From NCBI GenBank assembly GCA_904501965.1, contig CAJGCS010000037.1:1-9408 (forward strand): a DNA stretch of 9,408 bases. The letters are read 5' to 3'. The position numbers and the translations under genes were made by a program. Positions 1-6,036 of the stretch are shown here, in pieces; position 1 is the first letter of the stretch; every line of letters begins with the position of its first letter. A model generated the notes under the pieces. The model was not told where the DNA came from, searched no databases, and saw only the letters and a list, made by a program, of their open reading frames with translations. Origin of the DNA: an uncultured Bacilli bacterium (lineage in GTDB: Bacteria > Bacillota_I > Bacilli_A > ML615J-28 > CAG-313).

Positions 1-188
1 ATCCTAGTATTTATTCAAAAGGATTAGTTGAAGGCATGGTAATTACAATTGAACCAGGTTTATATATTGAAGAACTTGGCATTGGTATTCGTATTGAAGA
101 TAATATTGTTATTACAAAAGATAAAGCAATTGTATTATCAAAAGATATTATTAAAGAAGTAGAAGATATTGAAAACTTCATGAAATAA
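1..188 (+). CDS. M24 metallopeptidase, Xaa-Pro aminopeptidase type (C-terminal end only)
   Basis: This is the last 61 codons of a gene that begins before the window; the reading frame starts at base 3 and ends at TAA 186-188. The peptide contains GMVITIEPGLYI followed by GIGIRIEDNIVIT. These are the two C-terminal metal-ligand blocks of the M24 'pita-bread' fold, with a Glu in TIEPG and a Glu in RIED that bind the dinuclear metal centre in aminopeptidase P and prolidase. Such enzymes remove an N-terminal residue next to proline, or split Xaa-Pro dipeptides, in the cytoplasm. The conserved His and Asp ligands lie upstream of the window, so aminopeptidase P and dipeptidase cannot be separated. 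In many Firmicutes this gene is followed by efp; here a surface amidase follows after only 17 nt, with no terminator between, so the two are probably cotranscribed. Confidence 0.9.
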   Translation, partial: PSIYSKGLVEGMVITIEPGLYIEELGIGIRIEDNIVITKDKAIVLSKDIIKEVEDIENFMK

Positions 189-205
189 ATTATAATGAGG
201 ATTTT

Positions 206-3145
206 ATGAAAAAAGTAAGAGGATTATTTATTTTATTAATTTGTTTACTAACACTTACGTTAGTTTCATGTAACAAACCTAGTGAACCAGAAGTTCCACA
301 TGTACATGAATATCAAAATGGTGAATGTAGTTGTGGTGATTATTTATCATACGTAGTTAAGTTTGTTGATAATAATGGAAATCTATTAAAAGAAGAAACT
401 GTTCGTCATGGAAACAGTGCAAGTGCACCTGATGCGCCTGAGCTTGCAGGTTATAAATTTGTTAAATGGAATATTAGTTTTGATAATGTTACTACAAATC
501 TAACTATTTCTCCAGTCTATGAAGAAGAATTTATAATGGAATATACAATTACATTTAGACTTAATGGCGGTTTTATGGAAGGTGAAAACGAAATAACATA
601 TACTGATTTTAATGAAGTAGTTTTACCTATTCCTACTAGAGAAAAATATGATTTCTTAGGTTGGTATCAAGGAAGTCAATTGATAGAAAAACTTACTAAA
701 AATGGTAACTATACATTAAAGGCTGAATGGATTGGAAAAAAATATGAAATTGTTTATCATTTAGATGGTGGCGAGTTAGATCCATCTGCACCACTTGAAT
801 ATGAATATAGTACAACTACAAAACTATTAGAAGCCGTTAAAGAAGGCTATAGCTTTGAAGGTTGGTATAAAAATGGCTCATTTACAGGTGAAGCAGTAAC
901 TATGATTGAATCTACTAGTGAAGGAAATGTTGAACTATATGCAAAATGGCGTAAAATGAATCCTGTTGTTACATATCATTTAGATGGTGGTAACTGGAAT
1001 TATAGAACACGTGAAGAAGTTGTAGAAGATTTCTTAAAAGATGCCATGGCATGGGGAAATAAAACTTCTAAACCTGATGGTATGGTTCGTGGTGTTGGTG
1101 AAACTCAAGTAGGTTTTGCAAATGTATTTTCTGCTATCTACGGAATCTTTGGTGATCCTGTATATGGTCCAAAATGGAATTGGTTAAGAACATATATTAT
1201 TGATGTTACTCCAAGTTCATCAAGAACATACTTATCTTCTGGAGATGAAGCTTACTGGCGTTATTCGTTAGGTGCATTCTTATTTGAAGAACATCGTGGA
1301 AGTTATCCTGCAAGTGCTGATTATACACAAGACTCTCTTGCAAATGGTTTCTGGTCTACACTAAGCAAATACTCAAAAAATGTAATTGAATTAGAAGATG
1401 ATGGAAAACTAGTTGAACCTAAACGCATTTACTATGTATTTGATGGTTGGTATTTAAATAAAGACTATTCTGGTGAAAAAGTAGAAGTAACTGATAAAAA
1501 TATTACAGTATATGCAAAATGGATTGAAGAAGTTCCAGTTAGCTCAATTGCAATAACTAATAAAGTAACTGAGCTTAATCGTTTTGAAGAATATCAATTA
1601 AAATGGGAATTAAATCCTACTAATGCAGCTATAAAGAGTGTTGAATTTACATCAAGTGATGAAAATGTTGCAACAGTTGACCATTTAGGTAGAATTTATC
1701 CATTAGAAAATGGTGTTGTAACAATCACAGTTAAATCACTTTCTCCAAGTGGTGTTACTGATTCTGTTACAATTACAGTATCTAGTCCAGATCATTTTGA
1801 CGTAAGTTATGAAACAGAATCTTATGTTCAAATTGGATCAACAATTAAACTAAATGCAGAATACATTTTACGTGATACATCTACATTAGAACTTAGTTGG
1901 AAATCTTTAAATCCTTCTATTGCTACAGTAACTGAAGATGGTTTTGTTACAGGTGTCGCAAGTGGTATTGCATATATTAGAGCATATGCTATGCAAAATG
2001 AAGAAATTTATATTGACCTAGTTGTAACTGTTTTACCAAGTGATCTTTCTAGCGAATTACAACATATTGTTGATGCTCATCAAAGTAATATCTTTACAAG
2101 ATATAATTTAGGTATTGGTGCTGGTACTCCAGTTTATTATGCTGACATCCTTGGTGGTGTAAGTACACAATTATTTAACTATAATTACTTCTGGAATGAT
2201 AAACACTTAGAAGGAGTTATGGCTAATGGTAAACATTCACCTAATTTAGACTCAGAAAAATATCCTGTTGAATTTGTTACAGTTCACTATACTGCAGGTA
2301 TGACTGAAGGATCTGATGCAGAAGCAACATCTATTTTCTTTAAAGGAGCAACCGCATCTGCACACTTCTGTACTGGTAATGATGGTGTCTTCCAATGTCT
2401 TGACTTAGATGTTAGAGGATGGCATGCTGGTGATGGAACAGATACTTTATTTGAATGGTACAATACAGGTGTTAAATATAATGAATCTGATCCAAAATGG
2501 CCTACATGGGGTATTTCTCAAAATGCAAGATTCACAATCAATGGTACTGAAACGAATATTAAAGTTCCTGAAAAGACTCAAAGAGGTAACGAAGGATTCG
2601 TAACTGATTCAAAATGGCTTAACGATCAAGGTTTTGCTTTTAAAGTAGTAGATGGTTATTACTATATGGATAAAACATGGTGGTGTTATTCAAATGTTTG
2701 GGAAGGAAGAATCTGTTCTAAAGGTGGTAATAATAATTCAATTGGTATTGAATCAGCAGTTGACTATGGATCAGACTTATGGTTAACATGGCAAATTACT
2801 GCAAGACTAGTTGCAGATTTATTAATCAAATATGATTTAGATATTACAAGAGTTGTAGGTCACCATTTCTTTGCTGCTAAAGATTGCCCTCAACCACTTC
2901 TTGAAAATGATCTTGAAATTTGGTGGGAATTTATTGATCTTGTTCAAACAGAGTATGATACTATGACAAAATTTGAAAACGAAACATTCGAATTTACTGT
3001 AACAAGTGGTAACGATATTGTTAATGAATATGGACGTGTTACTTCACAACCAGAATTCACTCAAATTGTTACATATCAAGTTAAATTATCAGATGGTACA
3101 AGTATCACTCTTGCATCAAGTGTTCCTGGTATTTATACAAAATAA
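206..3145 (+). CDS. Surface lipoprotein: InlB-like repeats, Big_2 domains and N-acetylmuramoyl-L-alanine amidase (Amidase_2)
   Basis: A 979-residue exported protein. Residues 1-22 are a lipoprotein signal peptide with lipobox LVSC and lipidated Cys22. An HVH...CSC motif follows (His32, His34, Cys41, Cys43). InlB/Listeria-Bacteroides type repeats lie at about 48-106, 113-175, 180-248 and 254-439 (pattern LDGG...FxGWY...YAKW); the fourth is split by an insert of about 145 residues (263-408). Two Big_2 Ig-like domains occupy about 445-525 and 530-610. The Amidase_2 domain spans about 685-900. His694 (VTVHYT), His886 (VVGHH) and Cys894 (KDCP) match the T7 lysozyme/PGRP zinc ligands, including the 8-residue His-to-Cys spacing, and Lys892 matches the T7 catalytic Lys. 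The domain should cut the MurNAc to L-Ala bond outside the membrane. An extra stretch of about 100 residues (745-842) interrupts it. Residues 920-979 look like another Ig-like domain. GAGG at 197-200, 5 nt before the ATG, supports the start. There is no own promoter, so it is probably transcribed with the M24 gene. Confidence 0.93.
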   Translation: MKKVRGLFILLICLLTLTLVSCNKPSEPEVPHVHEYQNGECSCGDYLSYVVKFVDNNGNLLKEETVRHGNSASAPDAPELAGYKFVKWNISFDNVTTNLTISPVYEEEFIMEYTITFRLNGGFMEGENEITYTDFNEVVLPIPTREKYDFLGWYQGSQLIEKLTKNGNYTLKAEWIGKKYEIVYHLDGGELDPSAPLEYEYSTTTKLLEAVKEGYSFEGWYKNGSFTGEAVTMIESTSEGNVELYAKWRKMNPVVTYHLDGGNWNYRTREEVVEDFLKDAMAWGNKTSKPDGMVRGVGETQVGFANVFSAIYGIFGDPVYGPKWNWLRTYIIDVTPSSSRTYLSSGDEAYWRYSLGAFLFEEHRGSYPASADYTQDSLANGFWSTLSKYSKNVIELEDDGKLVEPKRIYYVFDGWYLNKDYSGEKVEVTDKNITVYAKWIEEVPVSSIAITNKVTELNRFEEYQLKWELNPTNAAIKSVEFTSSDENVATVDHLGRIYPLENGVVTITVKSLSPSGVTDSVTITVSSPDHFDVSYETESYVQIGSTIKLNAEYILRDTSTLELSWKSLNPSIATVTEDGFVTGVASGIAYIRAYAMQNEEIYIDLVVTVLPSDLSSELQHIVDAHQSNIFTRYNLGIGAGTPVYYADILGGVSTQLFNYNYFWNDKHLEGVMANGKHSPNLDSEKYPVEFVTVHYTAGMTEGSDAEATSIFFKGATASAHFCTGNDGVFQCLDLDVRGWHAGDGTDTLFEWYNTGVKYNESDPKWPTWGISQNARFTINGTETNIKVPEKTQRGNEGFVTDSKWLNDQGFAFKVVDGYYYMDKTWWCYSNVWEGRICSKGGNNNSIGIESAVDYGSDLWLTWQITARLVADLLIKYDLDITRVVGHHFFAAKDCPQPLLENDLEIWWEFIDLVQTEYDTMTKFENETFEFTVTSGNDIVNEYGRVTSQPEFTQIVTYQVKLSDGTSITLASSVPGIYTK

Positions 3146-3152
3146 AATTACT

Positions 3153-3183
3153 AAAACTTCCCTATAAAATGGGGAAGTTTTTT
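3153..3183 (+). terminator. Intrinsic terminator after the amidase lipoprotein gene
   Basis: A perfect 10-bp stem, AAAACTTCCC (3153-3162) with GGGAAGTTTT (3172-3181), has a 9-nt loop and runs into six T's (3178-3183). It starts 8 nt after the TAA stop and should end the M24-amidase transcript. An ATG at 3169 lies inside this hairpin, which argues against it as the start of the next gene. Confidence 0.9.
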
Positions 3184-3219
3184 CCATTAAAAATAATGTT
3201 TAAATATATAAAATTAACA

Positions 3220-3225
3220 TATAAT
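3220..3225 (+). promoter_or_regulatory. -10 element (TATAAT) for the PdaA-type gene
   Basis: A perfect TATAAT sits 27 nt before the proposed ATT start. The -35 is poor: TGTTTA at 3197-3202 with a 17-nt spacer is the best fit. Transcription from here would start near 3232, downstream of the ATGs at 3169 and 3198. That leaves a leader of about 20 nt holding the Shine-Dalgarno site. Confidence 0.6.
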
Positions 3226-3237
3226 AAATATGAACAG

Positions 3238-3244
3238 AAAGGAG
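3238..3244 (+). promoter_or_regulatory. Shine-Dalgarno site that sets an ATT start
   Basis: AAAGGAG is a strong ribosome-binding site. The in-frame codon at normal distance (8-nt spacer) is ATT at 3253. The next plausible in-frame codons are too close, too far, or lack their own site. No in-frame ATG, GTG or TTG lies at usable spacing. Confidence 0.75.
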
Positions 3245-3252
3245 TTTTAAAT

Positions 3253-4002
3253 ATTAAAAAATTTATAAAAATATTAACCATCCTATGTCTGTTCACCATT
3301 TCATATTGTTCTATTACAAAAGTTCACGCTTATGGTTGGGGTTTTACTCGTAATAGCGATCATTCAACTCCTAGTATAGGAAGTTATGAAAGTATCATCG
3401 AAGGAACAAATTCATATTTTGTCGGTGATACAAGTAAAAAAGTATTATATCTTACATTTGATGCAGGTTATGATAACGGCGTTTTAGAAGAAATAATACA
3501 AGTATTAGATGAAAAAAATATTAAAGCGAGTTTCTTTATTACTGGAGACTTTATAAATAGGTTTTCAGACTTAGTAATTAAACTAGAGAAATCTGGACAC
3601 CTTTTATGTAATCATTCTTATTCTCATAAAAGTATAAATAAGATGACAAAAGATGAGATAAAAGAAGATATTGAAAAACTTGAAAAAACTTATTATGATT
3701 TGACAAAAAAAGAAATTGCAAAATACTTTAGACCTCCAAAAGGAGACTTTGACAAAGAATCTTTGATGAATGTGTCTAATCTTGGGTATAAAAGTATATT
3801 TTGGTCTATGGCCCATTTTGATTGGGATACCAACAAGCAATTATCAGTTGAAAAAACTGAAAAGATAGTTTTAGATAATCTACATAACGGTGCCATAATT
3901 CTTATGCATAGTGTATCAATAAGTAATGCGAGAAGTTTACCTAATATAATTGATAAGGCAACTGAACAAGGTTATAGATTTGATTTATTAACTTCATTGT
4001 AA
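3253..4002 (+). CDS. pdaA: PdaA-type polysaccharide deacetylase (muramic acid de-N-acetylase), probable ATT start
   Basis: A 249-residue protein, close to the 263 of B. subtilis PdaA, from carbohydrate esterase family 4. In B. subtilis PdaA removes the N-acetyl group from peptide-free MurNAc, the step leading to muramic delta-lactam. Residues 1-26 form a signal peptide (two Lys, a hydrophobic run, then VHA). Next comes the WGF...STPSIG segment typical of the PdaA group. CE4 motifs in order: TFDAGYDNG with catalytic Asp70; HSYSH with metal ligands His121 and His125; RPPKGDF with Arg160; WSMAHFDW; and ILMHSVS with His219. The second Asp of the usual TFDDG is Ala71; PdaA proteins typically have Asn here, so a departure at this position is a family trait. 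The start at ATT is chosen from the Shine-Dalgarno site at 3238-3244 and TATAAT at 3220-3225. Longer forms from ATG 3169 or 3198 would begin in the terminator or before the likely transcript start. The role outside sporulation is unknown. Confidence 0.85.
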   Translation: MKKFIKILTILCLFTISYCSITKVHAYGWGFTRNSDHSTPSIGSYESIIEGTNSYFVGDTSKKVLYLTFDAGYDNGVLEEIIQVLDEKNIKASFFITGDFINRFSDLVIKLEKSGHLLCNHSYSHKSINKMTKDEIKEDIEKLEKTYYDLTKKEIAKYFRPPKGDFDKESLMNVSNLGYKSIFWSMAHFDWDTNKQLSVEKTEKIVLDNLHNGAIILMHSVSISNARSLPNIIDKATEQGYRFDLLTSL

Positions 4003-4005
4003 TAG

Positions 4006-4048
4006 AAAATAAAACTAAACGATTTTTTAATTGTTTAGTTTTTATTTT
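4006..4048 (+). terminator. Intrinsic terminator after the PdaA-type gene
   Basis: AAAACTAAAC (4011-4020) pairs with GTTTAGTTTT (4033-4042) around a 12-nt loop. A further AAAAT/ATTTT extension (4006-4010 with 4044-4048) has one bulged T. The T-rich right arm follows the stop codon closely. The hairpin is AT-rich, so it is weaker than the others, and the A-rich left arm could let it act on both strands. Confidence 0.75.
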
Positions 4049-4093
4049 ATAGCGCAAATTAAAGACAATTTACTTTATATATTTAATAAAATA

Positions 4094-4102
4094 TGATATA
4101 AT
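4094..4102 (+). promoter_or_regulatory. Extended -10 promoter (TGATATAAT)
   Basis: TGA followed directly by TATAAT makes an extended -10. No good -35 is visible at 16-18 nt (TTTATA at 4074-4079 is the nearest fit), which is common with an extended -10. TATAAT ends 24 nt before the ATG at 4127, giving a leader of about 18 nt with GGAGG at 4114-4118. Confidence 0.75.
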
Positions 4103-4126
4103 ATAGAATGTATGGAGGTATAAATT

Positions 4127-4969
4127 ATGTCAGAAGTTGTTAAACAAGAAAAAAATCCTGTAGACGTAGCTAAAAAACAAAAGCTAACTAGAATATTTAC
4201 ATTTGTTGGTGGCGGAGTAGGAATTGTAGTTTTAATTTTATTTGCAACAATATTCTTAAAACCAACTGCTAAAGTAACTTTTGCTGGTAGAGGATCTAAT
4301 ATGCCTGATGCTATTGTTATCAATAGCGAAACATTTAAAGTTGAAAAACCAGAAGATCCAAAGAGAAAAGGATATGATTTTGTTGGTTGGGCTAAAGAAG
4401 ATGACTCAAGTGCTAATTTTAAAATTGTTGATTTTGAAACTGAGGAGTTTTATTCTTTACAAAAAGAATTTGGATGGTTTGGCAAAGTAAAAGAAATGCC
4501 ACTTGCAACTACATTATATGCAAAGTGGGAATTACACAAATATAAAGTTGAATTAATTAATGCAAATAATGGTGAACCAATCGTATTGCTTGATGAAAAT
4601 GGAAAAGAAATCGAATTCTATGTAATTTCAAGTATTATTGTTGAAGAAGAAAATGAAAAATTTATAGATGATTACATTAAAAATATTGAAAATATTAAGA
4701 AAGAAATTATGGAAGATGAAGAAGCAAAATTATCAACTGAAGAATTAAAACAAGCTCAAGAGTTTGGAACAATTCTTGCAAGTGATAAGAATATCCCATA
4801 TGAAGCTGTTTGGAATATTGCAAGACTTACAAATATTGAAGGTGTTACATTATCATCATCAAAAGATGACATTGATGCTGGAGAAATTAAAAGATCTAGT
4901 TTATTTGATAAAGATGGCAATAATGTAGAAGTTGTTGCAACAATTTATGTACACGGATATGGAGAATAA
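4127..4969 (+). CDS. Single-pass membrane protein with an extracellular InlB-like repeat
   Basis: A 280-residue protein of unknown function. Residues 1-21 are charged and probably cytoplasmic. Residues 22-44 are one hydrophobic helix (after KLTR, ending before KPTAK). The rest should face outside. About 48-134 reads as one Listeria-Bacteroides/InlB-like beta unit: KVTFAGRG, then KRKGYDFVGWAK (81-90), then TTLYAKWEL (128-136). It is longer than usual between GWAK and YAKW. Residues about 173-215 are acidic and Lys-rich with a helical look (ENEKFIDDYIKNIENIKKEI). The C-terminus is a possible small beta domain ending VATIYVHGYGE. There is no signal-peptidase site, sortase motif or catalytic motif. 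The start is supported by GGAGG with an 8-nt spacer. A surface scaffold or adhesion role is only a guess from the repeat, which it shares with the lipoprotein at 206-3145. Confidence 0.85.
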   Translation: MSEVVKQEKNPVDVAKKQKLTRIFTFVGGGVGIVVLILFATIFLKPTAKVTFAGRGSNMPDAIVINSETFKVEKPEDPKRKGYDFVGWAKEDDSSANFKIVDFETEEFYSLQKEFGWFGKVKEMPLATTLYAKWELHKYKVELINANNGEPIVLLDENGKEIEFYVISSIIVEEENEKFIDDYIKNIENIKKEIMEDEEAKLSTEELKQAQEFGTILASDKNIPYEAVWNIARLTNIEGVTLSSSKDDIDAGEIKRSSLFDKDGNNVEVVATIYVHGYGE

Positions 4970-4996
4970 ACAACGCAAAAGCGTTGTTTTCTTTTT
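4968..4996 (+). terminator. Intrinsic terminator overlapping the stop codon
   Basis: AAACAACGC (4968-4976) pairs with GCGTTGTTT (4981-4989) around an AAAA loop, followed by TTTTCTTTTTT. The left arm begins inside the TAA stop of the membrane protein gene. This is a strong hairpin with a good T tract. Confidence 0.9.
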
Positions 4997-5053
4997 TAGA
5001 CAAAATTAAATACTTGTCTAAAAAAATATTGCAAAAATAAATATACTTGTCTA
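4992..5053 (+). promoter_or_regulatory. Candidate operator: 12-bp inverted repeat plus a repeated half-site
   Basis: TTTTTTAGACAA (4992-5003) and TTGTCTAAAAAA (5014-5025) are perfect inverted arms around a 10-nt AT spacer. The right half-site TACTTGTCTA (5011-5020) recurs exactly at 5044-5053, 33 bp downstream or about three helical turns, right next to the -10 region of the gene at 5102. The T-before/A-after order is wrong for a terminator on either strand, so a site for a dimeric regulator is more likely. I do not recognise the regulator. Confidence 0.5.
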
Positions 5054-5068
5054 TATCTATAGTATAAT
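5029..5068 (+). promoter_or_regulatory. Promoter region of the cysteine-rich membrane protein gene
   Basis: Two readings are possible. TTGCAA (5029-5034) with TATATC (5052-5057) has a 17-nt spacer. A perfect TATAAT also stands at 5063-5068, but without a matching -35. Either would start transcription about 25-40 nt before the ATG. The second TACTTGTCTA copy (5044-5053) lies inside this region, so a bound regulator would meet RNA polymerase. Confidence 0.55.
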
Positions 5069-5101
5069 AAAATTAGTAATAAGAAAATAATAGGAGAAAT
5101 T

Positions 5102-5947
5102 ATGAGTAATAGACCAAGAACTAAAATGTCTGAATTAAGAAAAGGACAATTACATATTTTTATTTTAAGACTTTGTATTTATGTTGCGACAATCGTAATA
5201 TTTATTTTAAGCTTATGTGGTAATCCATGGGCAGAAGAACAATTTGAGATTTTAAAAGGATTTAATTTCTTTACTAAATTTTCTGTATTCCACATTCTTT
5301 GGGGTATTTGGGTTTATTGTATGCTTTGTCAAATAATACCTTTACCTGGTAAATTTAGAATGATTAATAAAATTTCTATTGGCTCACAAAAATTATTTAA
5401 AACACATTACAAAGAAGCGCCAAACAGACCTTCAAGAAAAGAATTAATGAAAGAATACTGGAAGATGACTAAACGTGGACTTGTACTGCTTGCAGTTTGG
5501 GTATCTGCTATCGCGATTATTTCAGGAACAAAATTACTACTTGAACATTTTATGCCAGAACAATCACATCTTTTAAATAAGTGTTTATTTATGCTTTCTG
5601 CAACATTCTATGCATGTGATTTAATCTGTGGCTTATTCTGGTGTCCATTTAGAACATTCTTTATGAAACATCGTTGTTGTGTTAACTGTAGAATGTTTAA
5701 CTGGGATCATATGATGATGTTTACACCAATGACAGCACTTCCTAGTTTCTTCTCTTGGAGTTTACTTGGAATGGGTCTATTTGTAATGTTCTTATGGGAA
5801 TTAATGTTATTAATTCATCCAGAAAGATTCTTTGAGTCAAGTAATGCAAATATTAAGTGTGCGAATTGTACAGATAGACGTTGTGCTAAATTTGGAGGCA
5901 TGCATGCTTTCCCACATAAACAAGCAAATAACGAACAAAATCACTAG
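5102..5947 (+). CDS. Uncharacterised polytopic membrane protein with cysteine clusters
   Basis: A 281-residue integral membrane protein whose function I cannot name. Hydrophobic segments lie at about 17-39, 60-80, 125-146, 158-180 and 205-236, with a basic loop at 84-124. Two cysteine clusters stand out: HRCCVNCRMFNWDH at 190-203 (Cys192, 193, 196, with Cys181 before it), and CANCTDRRC at 253-261, a CxxCx4C pattern just after the last helix. The HPERFFE stretch (239-245) links the last helix to the second cluster. The layout resembles conserved hypothetical membrane proteins of clostridia in which the 'RCC..CR.FNWD..MMFTP' and 'C.NC....C' blocks persist. That is my recollection, not a search. 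The paired clusters could bind a metal or undergo thiol exchange. Five predicted helices would put the two clusters on opposite sides of the membrane unless one hydrophobic stretch does not cross. Start: AGGAG with a 5-nt spacer before ATG. It stands as a single gene between two terminators, with its own promoter and a candidate operator. Confidence 0.85.
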   Translation: MSNRPRTKMSELRKGQLHIFILRLCIYVATIVIFILSLCGNPWAEEQFEILKGFNFFTKFSVFHILWGIWVYCMLCQIIPLPGKFRMINKISIGSQKLFKTHYKEAPNRPSRKELMKEYWKMTKRGLVLLAVWVSAIAIISGTKLLLEHFMPEQSHLLNKCLFMLSATFYACDLICGLFWCPFRTFFMKHRCCVNCRMFNWDHMMMFTPMTALPSFFSWSLLGMGLFVMFLWELMLLIHPERFFESSNANIKCANCTDRRCAKFGGMHAFPHKQANNEQNH

Positions 5948-5964
5948 TAAAACTAGTGATTTTT
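5937..5964 (+). terminator. Intrinsic terminator overlapping the stop codon
   Basis: AAAATCACTAG (5937-5947) pairs perfectly with CTAGTGATTTT (5953-5963) around a 5-nt loop and ends in a T run. The left arm includes the last codons and the TAG stop of the upstream gene, the only TAG stop in the window. Confidence 0.9.
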
Positions 5965-5984
5965 AAATTTATAATTATTACGTT

Positions 5985-6012
5985 TTGTAAAAAATATAAA
6001 TTATGATATAAT
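5985..6012 (+). promoter_or_regulatory. Promoter for the rRNA methyltransferase gene
   Basis: TTGTAA (5985-5990), a 16-nt spacer, and TATAAT (6007-6012) with a TGA extension (6004-6006). TATAAT ends 24 nt before the ATG at 6037. The leader closely matches the one at 4094-4129: both read TATGATATAATATA and then GGTATAAATTATG. Confidence 0.8.
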
Positions 6013-6036
6013 ATATACGAAAGAGTGGTATAAATT

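Noticed and set aside
2409..2603. Short overlapping open frame inside the amidase gene
   Set aside because: It is out of frame with conserved amidase sequence, with no ribosome-binding site and no recognisable product.
3169..3252. Longer N-terminus for the deacetylase from ATG 3169 or 3198
   Set aside because: ATG 3169 lies inside the terminator hairpin of the preceding gene, neither ATG has a ribosome-binding site, and the likely transcript start (about 3232) is downstream of both. The extension also buries the signal peptide.
3604..3896. Minus-strand open frames opposite the deacetylase gene
   Set aside because: They have no ribosome-binding site or promoter, look like translated antisense (Phe/Ile/Lys-rich), and lie fully within a gene with clear CE4 motifs.
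4992..5025. Inverted repeat read as a transcription terminator
   Set aside because: On both strands the T run comes before the stem and the A run after it, the reverse of an intrinsic terminator. The true terminator is the CAACGC/GCGTTG hairpin just before it.
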